From assembly GCA_026770585.1 (NCBI GenBank), contig MU646317.1, positions 994,778 through 1,010,784 on the forward strand: DNA of 16,007 bases. Reading direction: 5' to 3'. The stretch is from Baffinella frigidus. Lineage: Eukaryota > Cryptophyceae > Cryptomonadales > Baffinellaceae. Below the pieces are notes generated by a model, which was not told the DNA's origin, did no database searches, and saw nothing but the letters and a program-made list of their open reading frames with translations. The first letter of the stretch is position 1, and every line of letters begins with the position of its first letter. Below are positions 12,793-15,626 of the stretch, in pieces. Both the position numbers and the translations under genes were made by a program.

Positions 12793-15626
12793 AGGGAGAG
12801 GCAGAGAGGCAGAGAGAGAGAGAGAGAGCGAGAGAGAGGGAGGGGGAGAGAGGGAGGGAGGGAGAGAGAGAGTGAGAAGTGGATTTCTACCTCTACACCG
12901 AGGGGAAAGGGAACAAGGTGTGAGTGAGTGCAGCGGTCCTGATGTGCCGTTACCACACGGATGACTCATGAGAGGGTTGTTGACCGATCGGTCAGAGGGG
13001 TTAGAGAACGGTGTTTACGCGCCAACAGCGGACTTAAGATGTCCGTAGGAACGACCCTGTATCCCTACTCTCAAGGCTTTGCGAGTTTGCAGGCACTAGG
13101 GAAGGTGCGTCAGCACTGTGTTGAGTGTTTGAAGACTGATCGAGTGACAGACACAGTTGCGCGCGCGTTCTGCGAGAGAGAGAGGAGGGGGGGAGGAGAG
13201 AGAGAGAGAGACGCAGGAGAGAAACAGACTGCGTCTCTCTCTCTTTCTCTCTATCTCGCTGTCTCTCTCTCGATCTGCGTCTCTCTCTCTCCCTCTCTCG
13301 TTGCGTTCTATTGTTCCACACACTCCAAAAAGGGGGGTGTTGAGTGCAACAAGTGTTTCGAGAGATCCGTACGAAGAAACGGCTCCAACAGACCGTGGAG
13401 GTTGACTAATCCCGTAGAGAAGGTTGACTAATACCGCAGATAAGGTTGACTAATACCATAGAGAGGGTTGACTAATACCGTAGAGAAGCAGTACTCGTCG
13501 TCGGCGCACTTCTCGCAGGGGCCAGTCATGTCCGGGCCCGTGTACCCACCCTGCCCGCGAAACGGTGTCACTCAGTGTGCCCATCAAACCGAAACGGTGT
13601 CACTTCGTGTGCCCATCCCCATGTCAGGTCCACCAACCGGTGTGAGTCCGTGTGCGAGTGTCGTGTCCGCGAAACGGTGTGAGTTGGTTTGCGTATCCCC
13701 GCGAACCGGTGTCAGTTGGTGTGCACACCAACTCCAGAGCGGATTCCGCGTTACTACCAGAGAGGATTCCGTGGGGAAGTGTCATGCAACGCATCCCAGC
13801 AGTTAGCTGGCGCTACTTGAGTGTTGCACAAAGAATGAGAGCCCTTGATTGTAAAGCACAACATCAAAGCATCACAGCCCACACCGCGGGCTACCAAGGG
13901 ATTCTGGGGGGCTGGGCCACCAAGAACCGGTCAAGATATCCGTAGGAACGACCCTACATCCCCGTATTGCCTAGCGCAGGGTCTAATCGGTGATCCACTC
14001 CACCAACCCTCACGGTTTGGGAAAATGATCGAATTTGGCGGTACGTAATGCCCTGCGGCCACATTGCAGCGGCGGGAAAGAGCTCAAATTTCCAAAACTT
14101 TTGGCGTGTTTCCCGGGAAGAATCAACTTTACCCGTAGATGGTGTAGCAAAATTCAGCGTCGACGTTTGGGCAGCAAGGGTAACGCGAGCCTCTGAACGA
14201 GGCTCGAAAGAGGTGAGAGAGCATTACCGCAACAGAGGCGTAGCCAAGGGTACAGCTCCAACGCTGGGGCTAGTTGGAGCCGTTGGATCGTTGGATACTC
14301 ATCGCGTCTCTCCATAGATTCTATCTCAGATTTCAGTGGGGCTTGGAGCCATTCTGTACATTCAGGGGTTTAAAACTCTTCGATTTGTACCAGAAATAGT
14401 TTAGATGGACAGTTATTGAGATAGAATCTTATCAAGGGGCCCGACGAGATGCAACGCTGGGGCTAGTTGGAGCCGTTGGCTAGTCGGAGGCGTTGGAGCC
14501 ATTGGATACCATGCACGTGCAGACGTCAGCGTAGCGCCGCATCGAGTCCGGGAAGGGGCACGACATGTGCGCCACGTCCACCGACGTGTCCTCCACCTGG
14601 CCCCGTTTCGCGTCAGCAGCAGTGTGTCCGACACCCTTCGCGTCAGCACGCGTGTGTCCCGACACCCGCCGGGTGCTTAGTAGCGTTTTATGTCCGTGAA
14701 GAGGTGCGGTTTCGTGTGTGTTTCGGACACGACATGTGTCACGTCCACCGACGCGTCCTCCGCCTGGTGCGCTTTCGTGTGTCTCGAGAACGTTTCAGGG
14801 TGCAAAGGGGGAGTGAGGAGATCTCTGATACTAGCTATCAGATCCGCGCTCGGACAGGGGAACAGCTTCCCATTGTAAGAAAGAGCATTGTAAAAAAGAG
14901 TGGGGTCTGCTACACGAGGCTATCTATACGAACAGAATAAATGTCGATGAAAGACGTTAATGTAGTAATTTTAATTTATTTGGTCACGTACCTGCACGCT
15001 CTCCGTGCAGGTACGAGACCATTTCACCCACAAAATCCTAAAAACTACATTTATTATGTTCATCCTGGTGGCCTGGTGTGGTACCGTCGCACTTCGAGCC
15101 AACGCCACCAACCGCATTGCACACAGCGGACTTCGAAGGGATTTTGTATCACCCTTAAGCGATAAGACCTACCACCCTATGATAGGCAACCCGTAGGGAC
15201 ATAGGTGGGTTCCTACGGATAAGGTAAAGGAAACTCGGGCATTTCCTGCCCGAAAATCCCTTCGGAGCCCGCTGTGTGGTGGTACAGGCTTTCTGTAAAA
15301 GTCGTTACCGACCAAAAAGAATGCCGACCATAAAGAAGCGCAAACGCAACGTTTGCTAGCACGTGAATACCACCTTCAATCGTGTGGAGCTTTCCACCTC
15401 CGAGCGAAGAATACCTCGTTGCAATCAGCTCTGTCTCCTAAAGTCACATATCCAAGAAAGTCAATACCTCTAAAGTCACATCTCCACAAAAGTCAATACC
15501 TCTAAAGTCACAGCTCCAAGAAAGTCAACACCGAAAGTCACATCTCCGCAAAAGTGGAGATACCTCGTTGCAATAAGCGTTGATCTTGATCGTGATCTGC
15601 CCGATGACGAAGCGCTCGCGATCGAA
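799..15626 (-). CDS. Partial 21-exon gene for a cysteine-rich protein with EGF-like / GCC2-GCC3 modules
   Basis: The exons are 15564-15626, 14510-14596, 13479-13550, 12629-12709, 12333-12380, 12194-12232, 11417-11457, 10330-10385, 9748-9821, 9000-9081, 8561-8647, 7961-8039, 7415-7461, 6505-6588, 5461-5509, 4646-4707, 4192-4272, 3557-3594, 2428-2490, 1278-1337 and 799-855. All lie between CAG acceptors and GT donors, and joining them gives 450 codons without a stop. The product has 43 Cys. Residues about 30-345 carry C-x-C-x2-G-aromatic-x-G motifs (CVCSVGYHG, CTCDAGFTG, CECKQGFYG, CSCNRGYYG) and C-x2-C-P-A-x-S-Y-C, as in EGF-like and ephrin-receptor-like repeats. By family knowledge this suggests a disulphide-rich secreted or surface ectodomain. 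No signal peptide or membrane segment is seen because both ends lie outside the window. The last hundred residues are a different, unrecognised region. The exact function is unknown. Phase agreement and module alignment are the main support; no transcript data were available. Confidence 0.85.
856..1101. other. Intron 20, acceptor-side part
   Basis: This unique-looking sequence has two copies of GAAGAGGCGCG, at 860-870 (E21 acceptor side) and 1009-1019, so the acceptor region was partly duplicated about 150 bp apart. No exon was recognised. Confidence 0.5.
1102..1262. mobile_element. Family A MITE-like element A1
   Basis: It starts CCACACAGCAGATCCCTTC and ends CCCGCTGTGTGG, preceded by AATCCCTTCGTAG. 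It has the CCTACGGTAGGCAACCCG core in inverse orientation. It ends 14 bp from the E20 donor. No transposase is encoded, so this is a non-autonomous element. Confidence 0.85.
1278..1337 (-). CDS. Exon E20
   Basis: This 60-nt phase 0-0 exon has acceptor ACACGCAG and donor AAG|GTACTA. It reads GKWTIRGGACINYGW, then GTTGK. Upstream lies a four-copy repeat of about 20 bp and downstream a family A element. Confidence 0.82.
1351..1428. repeat. Short tandem array at the E20 acceptor
   Basis: Four imperfect copies of CTTAATTAGTCGTGGTTA begin 12 bases upstream of the E20 acceptor in transcript sense. Each copy reads CACGACTAATTAAG there and so carries a CTAAT that could act as a branch point. Confidence 0.8.
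1578..1730. mobile_element. Family A element A2
   Basis: It starts CCACACAGCGGGCTACCAAG and ends GAAGGGATCCGCTGTGTGG. The core CGTAGGAACCCCCCTATGTC and GGTCCTAGGTCTTATCGCTT is shared with A1, A3, A4 and A5. Confidence 0.87.
1824..1984. mobile_element. Family A element A3
   Basis: It starts CCACACAACGTTCTACGAAG and ends GTAGCCCTCTGTGTGG. The core is oriented as in A1, opposite to A2, only 94 bp away. Confidence 0.83.
1985..2221. other. Intron 19 stretch with GTTGACTGA-type repeats
   Basis: GTTGACTGA or TCAGTCAAC motifs recur between 2091 and 2220, in both orientations. No exon or recognised element was seen. Confidence 0.5.
2222..2267. repeat. 46-bp dispersed repeat, copy 1
   Basis: It is identical base for base to 4773-4818. 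The right half holds the near-palindrome CCGTTAACTTAAGGTAACGG. The flanks are unrelated. Confidence 0.85.
2282..2420. mobile_element. Long inverted-repeat element (family K)
   Basis: The left arm CCACCAGCCCTGCGAGGC and the right arm GCCTCGGAGGGCTGGTGG pair, followed inwards by GACCAAATCGA and a second pair based on CCATTTCCTCGGG. The transcript would form a long hairpin starting six bases after the E19 donor, so the element may have helped create this intron. Confidence 0.85.
2428..2490 (-). CDS. Exon E19
   Basis: This 63-nt phase 0-0 exon has acceptor AAAACAG and donor ATG|GTAACC. It reads RWIETDNHEFGGSG, then DQQKFNM. It has no Cys but belongs to the Trp/Asn/Gly-rich C-terminal region. A long inverted-repeat element begins six bases into the next intron. 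Confidence 0.7.
2888..3025 (+). repeat. Dispersed repeat family M, copy 1
   Basis: It shares GGAGGTGGAG, GAATCCATC, GGCCGACACGGGGTACAGTA and GCATGTGCGGCGCTG with 10065-10200 (same strand) and 5580-5715 (opposite strand). About 138 bp are conserved at 75-85 percent by eye. It could be a SINE or other non-autonomous element. No convincing A and B boxes were found. Confidence 0.75.
3026..3268. other. Intron 18 stretch, no feature
   Basis: I see no repeat, Cys-rich coding or splice-bounded exon here. Confidence 0.4.
3269..3402. mobile_element. Family B element B1
   Basis: It starts CACACAGTGGGCTACGAAGG and ends AGTCCACTGTGAGG, with the family core GTAACGTGACCATTTGCAT in reverse orientation. It is non-coding and MITE-like. 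Confidence 0.8.
3425..3506. repeat. Hairpin with three copies of a 15-bp arm
   Basis: TATGCTATGTTAGGC at 3425-3439 pairs with GCCTAACATAGTATA at 3451-3465, and a third arm GCCTAACATAGCATA lies at 3492-3506. A related TATGCTATGTTA occurs near 11612. Confidence 0.75.
3557..3594 (-). CDS. Exon E18, 38-nt micro-exon
   Basis: The acceptor is TTCCGCAG and the donor CAG|GTAGAG. After completing a Gly codon it reads QNIPACVFDSNQ and ends in phase 0. It is the shortest accepted exon. The case rests on phase agreement with E17 and E19 and on composition. Confidence 0.62.
3637..3726 (+). repeat. 90-bp direct repeat, copy 1
   Basis: It appears identical to 3752-3841, with a 115-bp offset. It begins in a CTT tract and includes the small palindromes CCATGG and CTCGAG. 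It lies inside intron 17. Confidence 0.9.
3752..3841 (+). repeat. 90-bp direct repeat, copy 2
   Basis: No mismatch to 3637-3726 was seen by eye, so the duplication is recent. The spacer ends GAATGCATG. Any ORF across it is a by-product of the repeat. Confidence 0.9.
3842..4004. other. Intron 17 stretch, no feature
   Basis: No exon or repeat was recognised in this interval. Confidence 0.4.
4005..4115 (+). repeat. Dispersed repeat related to 9631-9735
   Basis: It shares CAACATTTGACTGTCA-type segments, TTGACCGTCAG, TTTTGAC, GAAAACAACATTTGACTGT and TTCCGCAAA with AAGAGTGT in the same order as the copy at 9631-9735. Confidence 0.75.
4192..4272 (-). CDS. Exon E17, first part of the C-terminal region
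   Basis: This 81-nt exon has acceptor CACTGCAG and donor G|GTAAGG. In the frame set by E16 it reads GHPALQMGTTVSS, then MFDPCSAIQITDR, then one base of Gly. Codon third positions are less GC-rich than in other exons, so the 5' boundary is less sure. The phase matches both neighbours. Confidence 0.58.
4369..4418. repeat. Two-copy tandem repeat
   Basis: AACCGTGACACTGTGAGTGTA occurs twice about 28 bp apart, next to a GAA-rich tract at 4347-4368. Each copy holds the palindrome-like ACACTGTGAGTGT. Confidence 0.7.
4445..4611. mobile_element. Family A element A4, left end degraded
   Basis: The core CGTTACCTTATCCGTAGGA through GGTCCTAGGTCTTATCGCTT is intact. The right end reads CCTTCGAAGTCCGGTGTGTGG. 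The left terminal repeat is hard to recognise. It ends 33 bp from the E16 donor. Confidence 0.78.
4646..4707 (-). CDS. Exon E16, end of the EGF-like region
   Basis: This 62-nt exon has acceptor GTGTCCAG and donor G|GTACGC. It finishes the Trp codon, then reads KGSAGTHACTRK, then TYDELQST. Copies of its acceptor and first exon bases occur in the minisatellite at 4820-5035. Confidence 0.8.
4773..4818. repeat. 46-bp dispersed repeat, copy 2
   Basis: It is identical to 2222-2267 and lies between the copies of CGTTCAGTACTGGG at 4731 and 4824, inside the minisatellite next to E16. Confidence 0.85.
4820..5035. repeat. Minisatellite carrying copies of the E16 acceptor
   Basis: Degenerate units of about 40-55 bp contain TTCCTGGACACAC, CAGATACACT and TTCGGTACTGGG. 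In transcript sense several units read like GTGTGTCCAG followed by GAAGGA, the same as the true E16 acceptor and first exon bases. The apparent ORFs across it are repeat translation. Confidence 0.8.
5260..5455. repeat. GGGTTTC-type array with duplicated E15 boundary
   Basis: Units of about 105 bp combine ATTATTCCATCGCCTTTT, runs of GGGTTTCG and GATAG(T/C)CTACCA. The copy at 5346-5383 matches 34 of 38 bases of 5451-5488, which spans the E15 3' end and donor. Confidence 0.82.
5461..5509 (-). CDS. Exon E15, EGF-like
   Basis: This 49-nt exon has acceptor TTTCGCAG and donor TG|GTAGGC. It reads RTTAPDAGSCECAGI, with a Trp codon split across the next intron. Joined to E16 it gives C-E-C-A-G-I-W-K-G, an EGF-like core. 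An alternative acceptor four bases later (GGAAG) would fit only if the doubtful exon at 6292-6319 were used. The exon's 3' end and donor are duplicated at 5346-5383. Confidence 0.82.
5580..5715 (-). repeat. Dispersed repeat family M, copy 2
   Basis: It is the inverted copy of the repeat at 2888-3025 and 10065-10200, carrying TGTACCCCGTGTCGGC and GGATGGATTC. It lies in intron 14 just upstream of E15. Confidence 0.75.
5780..5832 (+). mobile_element. Family A core fragment
   Basis: TTCCGTAGGAGCCCCCTGTG, TCCCTACCGTAGGG and CCTATGG match the family A core. No terminal repeats were seen. Confidence 0.55.
5907..5951. repeat. Hairpin repeat GGAAACACTCTGGTCCCGTC
   Basis: The arms pair around TCATTACTGCTG. 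Single arms recur at 6070, 7597 and 11271, so this is another dispersed inverted-repeat family. Confidence 0.7.
6185..6231. mobile_element. Family B core fragment
   Basis: CCCGGATATCCGGGCGTAAC followed by GTGACCAACC and GCAAAT matches the family B core in reverse. No terminal repeats were seen. Confidence 0.5.
6319..6459 (+). repeat. CT/CTCG-rich simple repeat
   Basis: CTCT and CGCT units alternate for about 140 bp. In transcript sense this is a polypurine tract inside intron 14. Long Ser/Leu or Arg/Glu ORFs across it are not genes. Confidence 0.9.
6505..6588 (-). CDS. Exon E14, Cys-rich
   Basis: This 84-nt exon has acceptor GTCCGCAG and a weak donor G|GTTCCT. It reads DGRTCTRAQYGTFC, then AGNGSPHQYCVGT, then the first base of Gly. 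It aligns with the C-P-A-G-S-Y-C region of E12. The donor is the least certain part; an alternative GT lies 10 nt earlier. Confidence 0.83.
6594..6706. repeat. Tandem CACGTATATGTCA array at the E14 acceptor
   Basis: Five imperfect copies with units of about 22-32 bp begin within ten bases of the E14 acceptor. Copy-specific inserts (CCGGT, AAAAG, GTGGTAGT) separate the shared motif. Confidence 0.85.
6794..6936. mobile_element. Degraded family B element
   Basis: TTGATGAAAGGGTCGTGTAG followed by TCCACCGTGAGG matches one family B end and TTAATTGC the core. The other end is unclear. Confidence 0.4.
6937..7414. other. Intron 13 donor-side part, short repeat only
   Basis: No exon was recognised. 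At 7361-7414, GGGGGTTAACTCGTACC and GGGGGGTGGAATCGTACC form a two-copy direct repeat of about 35 bp; the second copy contains the E13 donor. Confidence 0.55.
7415..7461 (-). CDS. Exon E13, EGF-like micro-exon
   Basis: This 47-nt exon has acceptor TCGGCAG and donor G|GTACGA. It reads ASNGGKVCSCNRGYY plus a split Gly, giving C-S-C-N-R-G-Y-Y-G. A second copy of the donor-side sequence lies about 35 bp away. Confidence 0.9.
7637..7777. mobile_element. Family B-like element B3
   Basis: The ends CCACTCGGTGGTCTACA and TGTAGTCCACCGAGAGG are inverted repeats, and GGTCACGTGATCAAATTGG matches the family core. Confidence 0.72.
7785..7934. mobile_element. Inverted-repeat element (family G)
   Basis: The ends ATCTCATCTCGGAAG and AACTGAATCAGTTCC pair with GGAACTGATTCAGTT and CGAGATGAAAT. 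The middle is AT-rich with an internal AATTAGG palindrome. It ends 25 bp from the E12 donor and has no coding capacity. Confidence 0.85.
7961..8039 (-). CDS. Exon E12, GCC2-like
   Basis: This 79-nt exon has acceptor TTTTTTTTCAG, the best pyrimidine tract in the gene, and donor GC|GTACTC. It reads PNAGTCVACPAGSYC, then IGGNNKGSCP, with an Ala codon split at the donor. C-V-A-C-P-A-G-S-Y-C is a strong ephrin-receptor-like signature. Confidence 0.92.
8042..8092. repeat. Two-copy repeat at the E12 acceptor
   Basis: AAAACGGGGGAGACAGGTTATG is followed by AAAACGGGGGAGACACGTTATG. The A run on the plus strand supplies the U-rich tract of the E12 acceptor. Confidence 0.8.
8155..8541. repeat. Mosaic of dispersed repeats in intron 11
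   Basis: 8163-8218 resembles 14981-15040 (GCACGCTCTCCGTG). 8371-8440 is an inverted relative of 12035-12105 (TTTACATGTGGGGTTGTA, CCAACCTCGCGCCTG). 8495-8541 is an inverted relative of 11808-11850. No exon was recognised. Confidence 0.6.
8561..8647 (-). CDS. Exon E11, EGF-like
   Basis: This 87-nt exon has acceptor CATGCAG and donor G|GTGCGA. It reads GTAAPESCPANHESS, then TDGSDCECKQGFY, then a split Gly. The C-P-A-N-x-E-S-S...C-E-C-K-Q-G-F-Y-G pattern is characteristic of GCC2-GCC3 ectodomain repeats in algae and other protists. Confidence 0.91.
8651..8995 (+). repeat. Telomere-type G-rich array filling intron 10
   Basis: GGGGTTTGGGGTTT, GGGTTTAGGG and GGGGAAAGGGTTTGGGG units fill almost the entire intron between E10 and E11. 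The transcript carries the C-rich strand. Confidence 0.92.
9000..9081 (-). CDS. Exon E10, EGF-like plus C-x2-C unit
   Basis: This 82-nt exon has acceptor GGCGGCAG and donor G|GTCTGC. It reads TACTCDAGFTGADNS, then ACAACPADSKCA, then one base of a Gly codon. Five Cys with C-T-C-D-A-G-F-T-G followed by C-x2-C-P-A form a textbook EGF-like/GCC2 module. The donor runs straight into a G-rich (plus strand) array. Confidence 0.9.
9082..9300. other. Intron 9 acceptor-side stretch rich in GTGT/CACA
   Basis: It holds many overlapping CACACG, GTGTAC and ACACGTG motifs, including GTACCACACGTTGTACATGTG. No exon was recognised. Confidence 0.5.
9301..9385 (+). repeat. Short telomere-like array
   Basis: Degenerate GGGTTCAGGGTG and GAGGGTTGAGGGTTCAGGG units lie directly before the family I element. 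Confidence 0.8.
9397..9530. mobile_element. Inverted-repeat element (family I)
   Basis: The ends ACCCGGGGAAACCTATTTTT and AAAAATAGGTTTCCCCGGGT are perfect inverted repeats. The middle has CACTACAAAA and GTGTAGTAATTTT as a second weak pair. It is MITE-like and non-coding. Confidence 0.88.
9631..9735 (+). repeat. Dispersed repeat related to 4005-4115
   Basis: It has the same ordered segments as the copy at 4005-4115, with GACAGAAAACAACATTTGAC and TTCCGCAAATCAAGAGTGT. Confidence 0.75.
9748..9821 (-). CDS. Exon E9
   Basis: This 74-nt exon has acceptor GTCCGCAG and donor CAG|GTTCGT. It begins with two bases of a Gly codon and reads KVCIGGLGGEAADC, then LDNSHPNADQ, ending in phase 0. Its strong third-position G/C contrasts with the flanking intron. 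A TTTAGGG-type array begins just upstream of the acceptor. Confidence 0.88.
9839..10015 (+). repeat. TTTAGGG-type array at the E9 acceptor
   Basis: GGGTTTAGGG, GGGTTCAGGG and GGGTTAAGGG variants run from just upstream of the E9 acceptor for about 175 bp. Confidence 0.93.
10065..10200 (+). repeat. Dispersed repeat family M, copy 3
   Basis: AGGAGGTGGAGATCGAATCC, GCGGCCGACACGGGGTACAG and GCATGTGCGGCGCTGGCG match copies 1 and 2. Confidence 0.77.
10267..10327. repeat. Tandem array at the E8 donor
   Basis: GGTTGACATTTGGGGAAGTC, then AACTAGGTGGTTGACATTTG, then GGTAGTTGACTTAC form about 2.5 copies of a 28-bp unit. The last partial copy contains the E8 donor GTAAGTCAAC. Confidence 0.8.
10330..10385 (-). 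CDS. Exon E8
   Basis: This 56-nt exon has acceptor CACGCAG and donor G|GTAAGT, the only fully canonical donor in the gene. One base completes the Gly codon from E7; then FYAAPDNTAELAALECTT, then the first base of a Gly codon. Private tandem repeats abut both splice sites. Confidence 0.86.
10394..10492. repeat. Tandem array at the E8 acceptor
   Basis: Three copies of a unit of about 33 bp, GGGTAAGGGGAAATTCGGGG plus TGTAAAAAG, begin eight bases upstream of the E8 acceptor. Confidence 0.87.
10507..10694. mobile_element. Inverted-repeat element (family F)
   Basis: CACACGAGGCTATTCGAGCAC and its near complement ending GTGCTCGATGAGCCTCGTGTG flank it. A second pair, GATTCAAATTGG and CCAATTTGAATG, lies inside. 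A CCACACAGCGG family A end sits just outside at 10488-10500, suggesting nested insertion. Confidence 0.8.
10756..10894. mobile_element. Family B element B4
   Basis: It starts CCACACGGTGGACTACGAAC and ends GAAGCCCACTGTGTGG. The core CAAATTGGTCACGTTACACC and CGGAATTCCGG is shared with B5 and B6. Confidence 0.88.
11107..11248. mobile_element. Inverted-repeat element (family H)
   Basis: ATCTAGCTCTGCCTCAGTTA followed by AATCGGTCTC pairs with GAGACCAGTTTAGCTGAGGC and AGAGCTAGGT. It is non-coding. Confidence 0.88.
11339..11402 (+). repeat. TTTAGGG array near the E7 donor
   Basis: At least seven near-perfect GGGTTTA units end about 15 bases from the E7 donor. Confidence 0.93.
11417..11457 (-). CDS. 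Exon E7, 41-nt micro-exon
   Basis: This exon starts in phase 0 after TTTTGCAG and ends two bases into a Gly codon before GTGACT. It reads IANDDHTACVIKPG. With E8 it gives C-V-I-K-P-G-F-Y-A, close to the C-x3-PG-aromatic start of GCC2-GCC3 repeats. Confidence 0.83.
11458..11891. other. Intron 6 part with dispersed-repeat fragments
   Basis: 11605-11700 resembles 3424-3560 (TATGCTATGTTA and the AAGATGAAATTGGGCG type). 11808-11850 resembles 8495-8541 inverted. No exon was recognised. Confidence 0.5.
11892..12029. mobile_element. Family B element B5
   Basis: It starts CCACACGGTGGGCTTCAAAC and ends GAAGCCCACCGTGTGG, with TTAACTTACTTTGAGGCAAT and TTTGGTCACGTACCC inside. Confidence 0.87.
12194..12232 (-). 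CDS. Exon E6, 39-nt micro-exon
   Basis: This phase 0-0 exon has acceptor AAACCAG and donor AAG|GTGCCT. It reads GGEMEPDMCPTGK. It links the GCC2-like unit of E5 to the next Cys in E7. The acceptor is the end of a TTTCGGG/TTTAGGG-type array. Confidence 0.75.
12233..12332 (-). repeat. 100-bp intron 5 made of telomere-type repeat
   Basis: Between E5 and E6 almost every base belongs to TTTAGGG, TTCAGGG or TTTCGGG units. In transcript sense it reads GTAATCCTAAACCC to CCCGAAACCAG. Confidence 0.9.
12333..12380 (-). CDS. Exon E5, micro-exon
   Basis: This 48-nt phase 0-0 exon has acceptor AATGCAG and donor GCG|GTAATC. It reads DNGGPCEKCEEGHMCA, a GCC2-like C-x2-C-x4-C unit closely like E3. Telomere-type repeats lie directly on both sides, so it is an island of unique sequence inside an interstitial telomeric array. 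Confidence 0.87.
12381..12628 (-). repeat. 248-bp intron 4 made of telomere-type repeat
   Basis: GGGTTTAGGGTCTAGGG and GGTTTATGG variants fill the intron between E4 and E5. GGCGTGAACCTGGCCATGG at 12577-12595 interrupts the array and resembles the E4 3' end plus donor (GGAAACCTGGCCGTGG), so the exon boundary seems partly duplicated within the array. Confidence 0.88.
12629..12709 (-). CDS. Exon E4, EGF-like
   Basis: This 81-nt phase 0-0 exon has acceptor CCTGCAG and donor CAG|GTTTCC. It includes GRGKCVEGAEL and SKCVCSVGYHGQ, a clear C-x-C-x2-G-Y-x-G core. A CT-rich tract in transcript sense lies about 20 nt before the acceptor. The intron after it is telomere-type repeat. Confidence 0.88.
12738..12873 (+). 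repeat. GA-rich simple repeat
   Basis: GAGA/GGGA units run for about 135 bp. In transcript sense it is a long CT tract about 30 bases before the E4 acceptor and could serve as its pyrimidine tract. Confidence 0.9.
13020..13076 (+). mobile_element. Family A fragment
   Basis: GCCAACAGCGGACTTAAGAT and GTCCGTAGGAACGACCCTGT resemble a family A left end joined to its core, with the intervening part lost. Confidence 0.55.
13172..13305. repeat. GA tract followed by CT tract, potential long hairpin
   Basis: GAGAGAGAGAGACGCAG is followed within 30 bp by CTGCGTCTCTCTCTC, an inverted repeat made from opposite-strand microsatellites. Confidence 0.85.
13400..13487. repeat. Four-copy 22-bp array containing the E3 donor
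   Basis: Copies lie at 13400-13421, 13422-13443, 13444-13465 and 13466-13487. In transcript sense each reads like TTCTCTACGGTATTAGTC plus AACC. The last eight bases of E3 and its GT lie in the first transcribed copy. Two further copies retain GGTATT. Confidence 0.93.
13479..13550 (-). CDS. Exon E3, EGF-like / GCC2-like
   Basis: This 72-nt phase 0-0 exon has acceptor CGGGCAG and donor ACG|GTATTA. It reads GGYTGPDM, then TGPCEKC, then ADDEYCFST. The C-x2-C-x5-C pattern follows the EGF core as in GCC2-GCC3 repeats. The donor is the first copy of a four-copy 22-bp array, so which copy is used is inferred from frame with E4. Confidence 0.85.
13551..13740. repeat. Degenerate array at the E3 acceptor
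   Basis: GCGAAACGGTGTCA, CCGAAACGGTGTCACT, CCAACCGGTGTGAG, GCGAAACGGTGTGAG and GCGAACCGGTGTCAG recur with GTGTGC. The copy next to E3 carries the acceptor GGGCAG; others have GGGCAC or lack the AG. Confidence 0.8.
13871..13990 (+). mobile_element. Family A partial element
   Basis: CCCACACCGCGGGCTACCAA GGGATT and the core ATCCGTAGGAACGACCC and GCGCAGGGTCTAATCGG are present. The right end is missing. Confidence 0.65.
13991..14313. other. Intron 2 stretch with one array fragment
   Basis: No exon was recognised. 14259-14289 (CAACGCTGGGGCTAGTTGG then AGCCGTTGGAT) duplicates 14453-14483 beside the E2 donor. Confidence 0.5.
14314..14431. mobile_element. Inverted-repeat element (family J)
   Basis: The ends ATAGATTCTATCTCA and TGAGATAGAATCTTA are inverted repeats, and the middle is AT-rich. 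It sits between two copies of the array next to E2. Confidence 0.82.
14510..14596 (-). CDS. Exon E2, start of the Cys-rich region
   Basis: This 87-nt phase 0-0 exon has acceptor GGGGCCAG and donor ATG|GTATCC. It contains MSCPFPDS and ends with DVCTCM. Joined to E3 it completes C-T-C-M-G-G-Y-T-G, a canonical EGF-like core split by the intron. A damaged copy of its 5' half lies at 14728-14767. Confidence 0.85.
14597..14660. repeat. Two-copy array at the E2 acceptor
   Basis: TTCGCGTCAGCAGCAGTGTG followed by TCCGACACCC, and TTCGCGTCAGCACGCGTGTG followed by TCCCGACACCC, form a tandem pair of about 32 bp touching the acceptor. Confidence 0.8.
14728..14767 (-). pseudogene. Damaged copy of the E2 5' half with acceptor
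   Basis: It matches 14559-14600 closely over 40 bases but lacks two bases, which shifts the frame, and no donor follows before a stop. It keeps a CAG acceptor. It is a duplicated exon fragment inside intron 1 and probably a decoy or relic. Confidence 0.78.
14955..15057. mobile_element. Small inverted-repeat element with perfect hairpin
   Basis: The outer arms AATGTAGTAATTTT and AAAACTACATT pair weakly. Inside, GTACCTGCACG and CGTGCAGGTAC form a perfect 11-bp stem around CTCTC at 14988-15014. A diverged relative lies at 8163-8218. Confidence 0.65.
15120..15279. mobile_element. Family A element A5
   Basis: It starts CACACAGCGGACTTCGAAGG and ends GGAGCCCGCTGTGTGG, with AAGCGATAAGACCTA and AACCCGTAGGGACATAGG in the core. 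Confidence 0.87.
15411..15574. repeat. 32-bp array bracketed by copies of the E1 donor
   Basis: Four units beginning TAAAGTCACA or GAAAGTCACA lie at 15439, 15471, 15503 and 15533. ATACCTCGTTGCAAT occurs at both 15560-15574 (E1 3' end and donor) and 15411-15425 at the far side. Two units also carry GAGGTATTGAC in transcript sense. Confidence 0.9.
15564..15626 (-). CDS. Exon 1 of those visible (E1), 21 codons
   Basis: This 63-nt phase 0-0 exon has acceptor TTTTGGCAG and donor GAG|GTATCT. It reads FDRERF, then VIGQITIKI, then NAYCNE. Its alternating hydrophobic residues look like a beta strand and not like an EGF module, so it may be the end of a preceding domain. It has no start codon, so the gene continues beyond the window or into 15627-16007. 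Both splice sites adjoin minisatellites. Confidence 0.75.

Noticed and set aside
12600-12969. Overlapping ORFs of 69-118 codons across the GA tract
   Set aside because: They are simple-repeat translation. Only the 81 nt of E4 inside them has Cys-module and splice support.
13400-13487. CRISPR-like array of short direct repeats
   Set aside because: The units are contiguous with no spacers, only four copies exist, and the context is eukaryotic.
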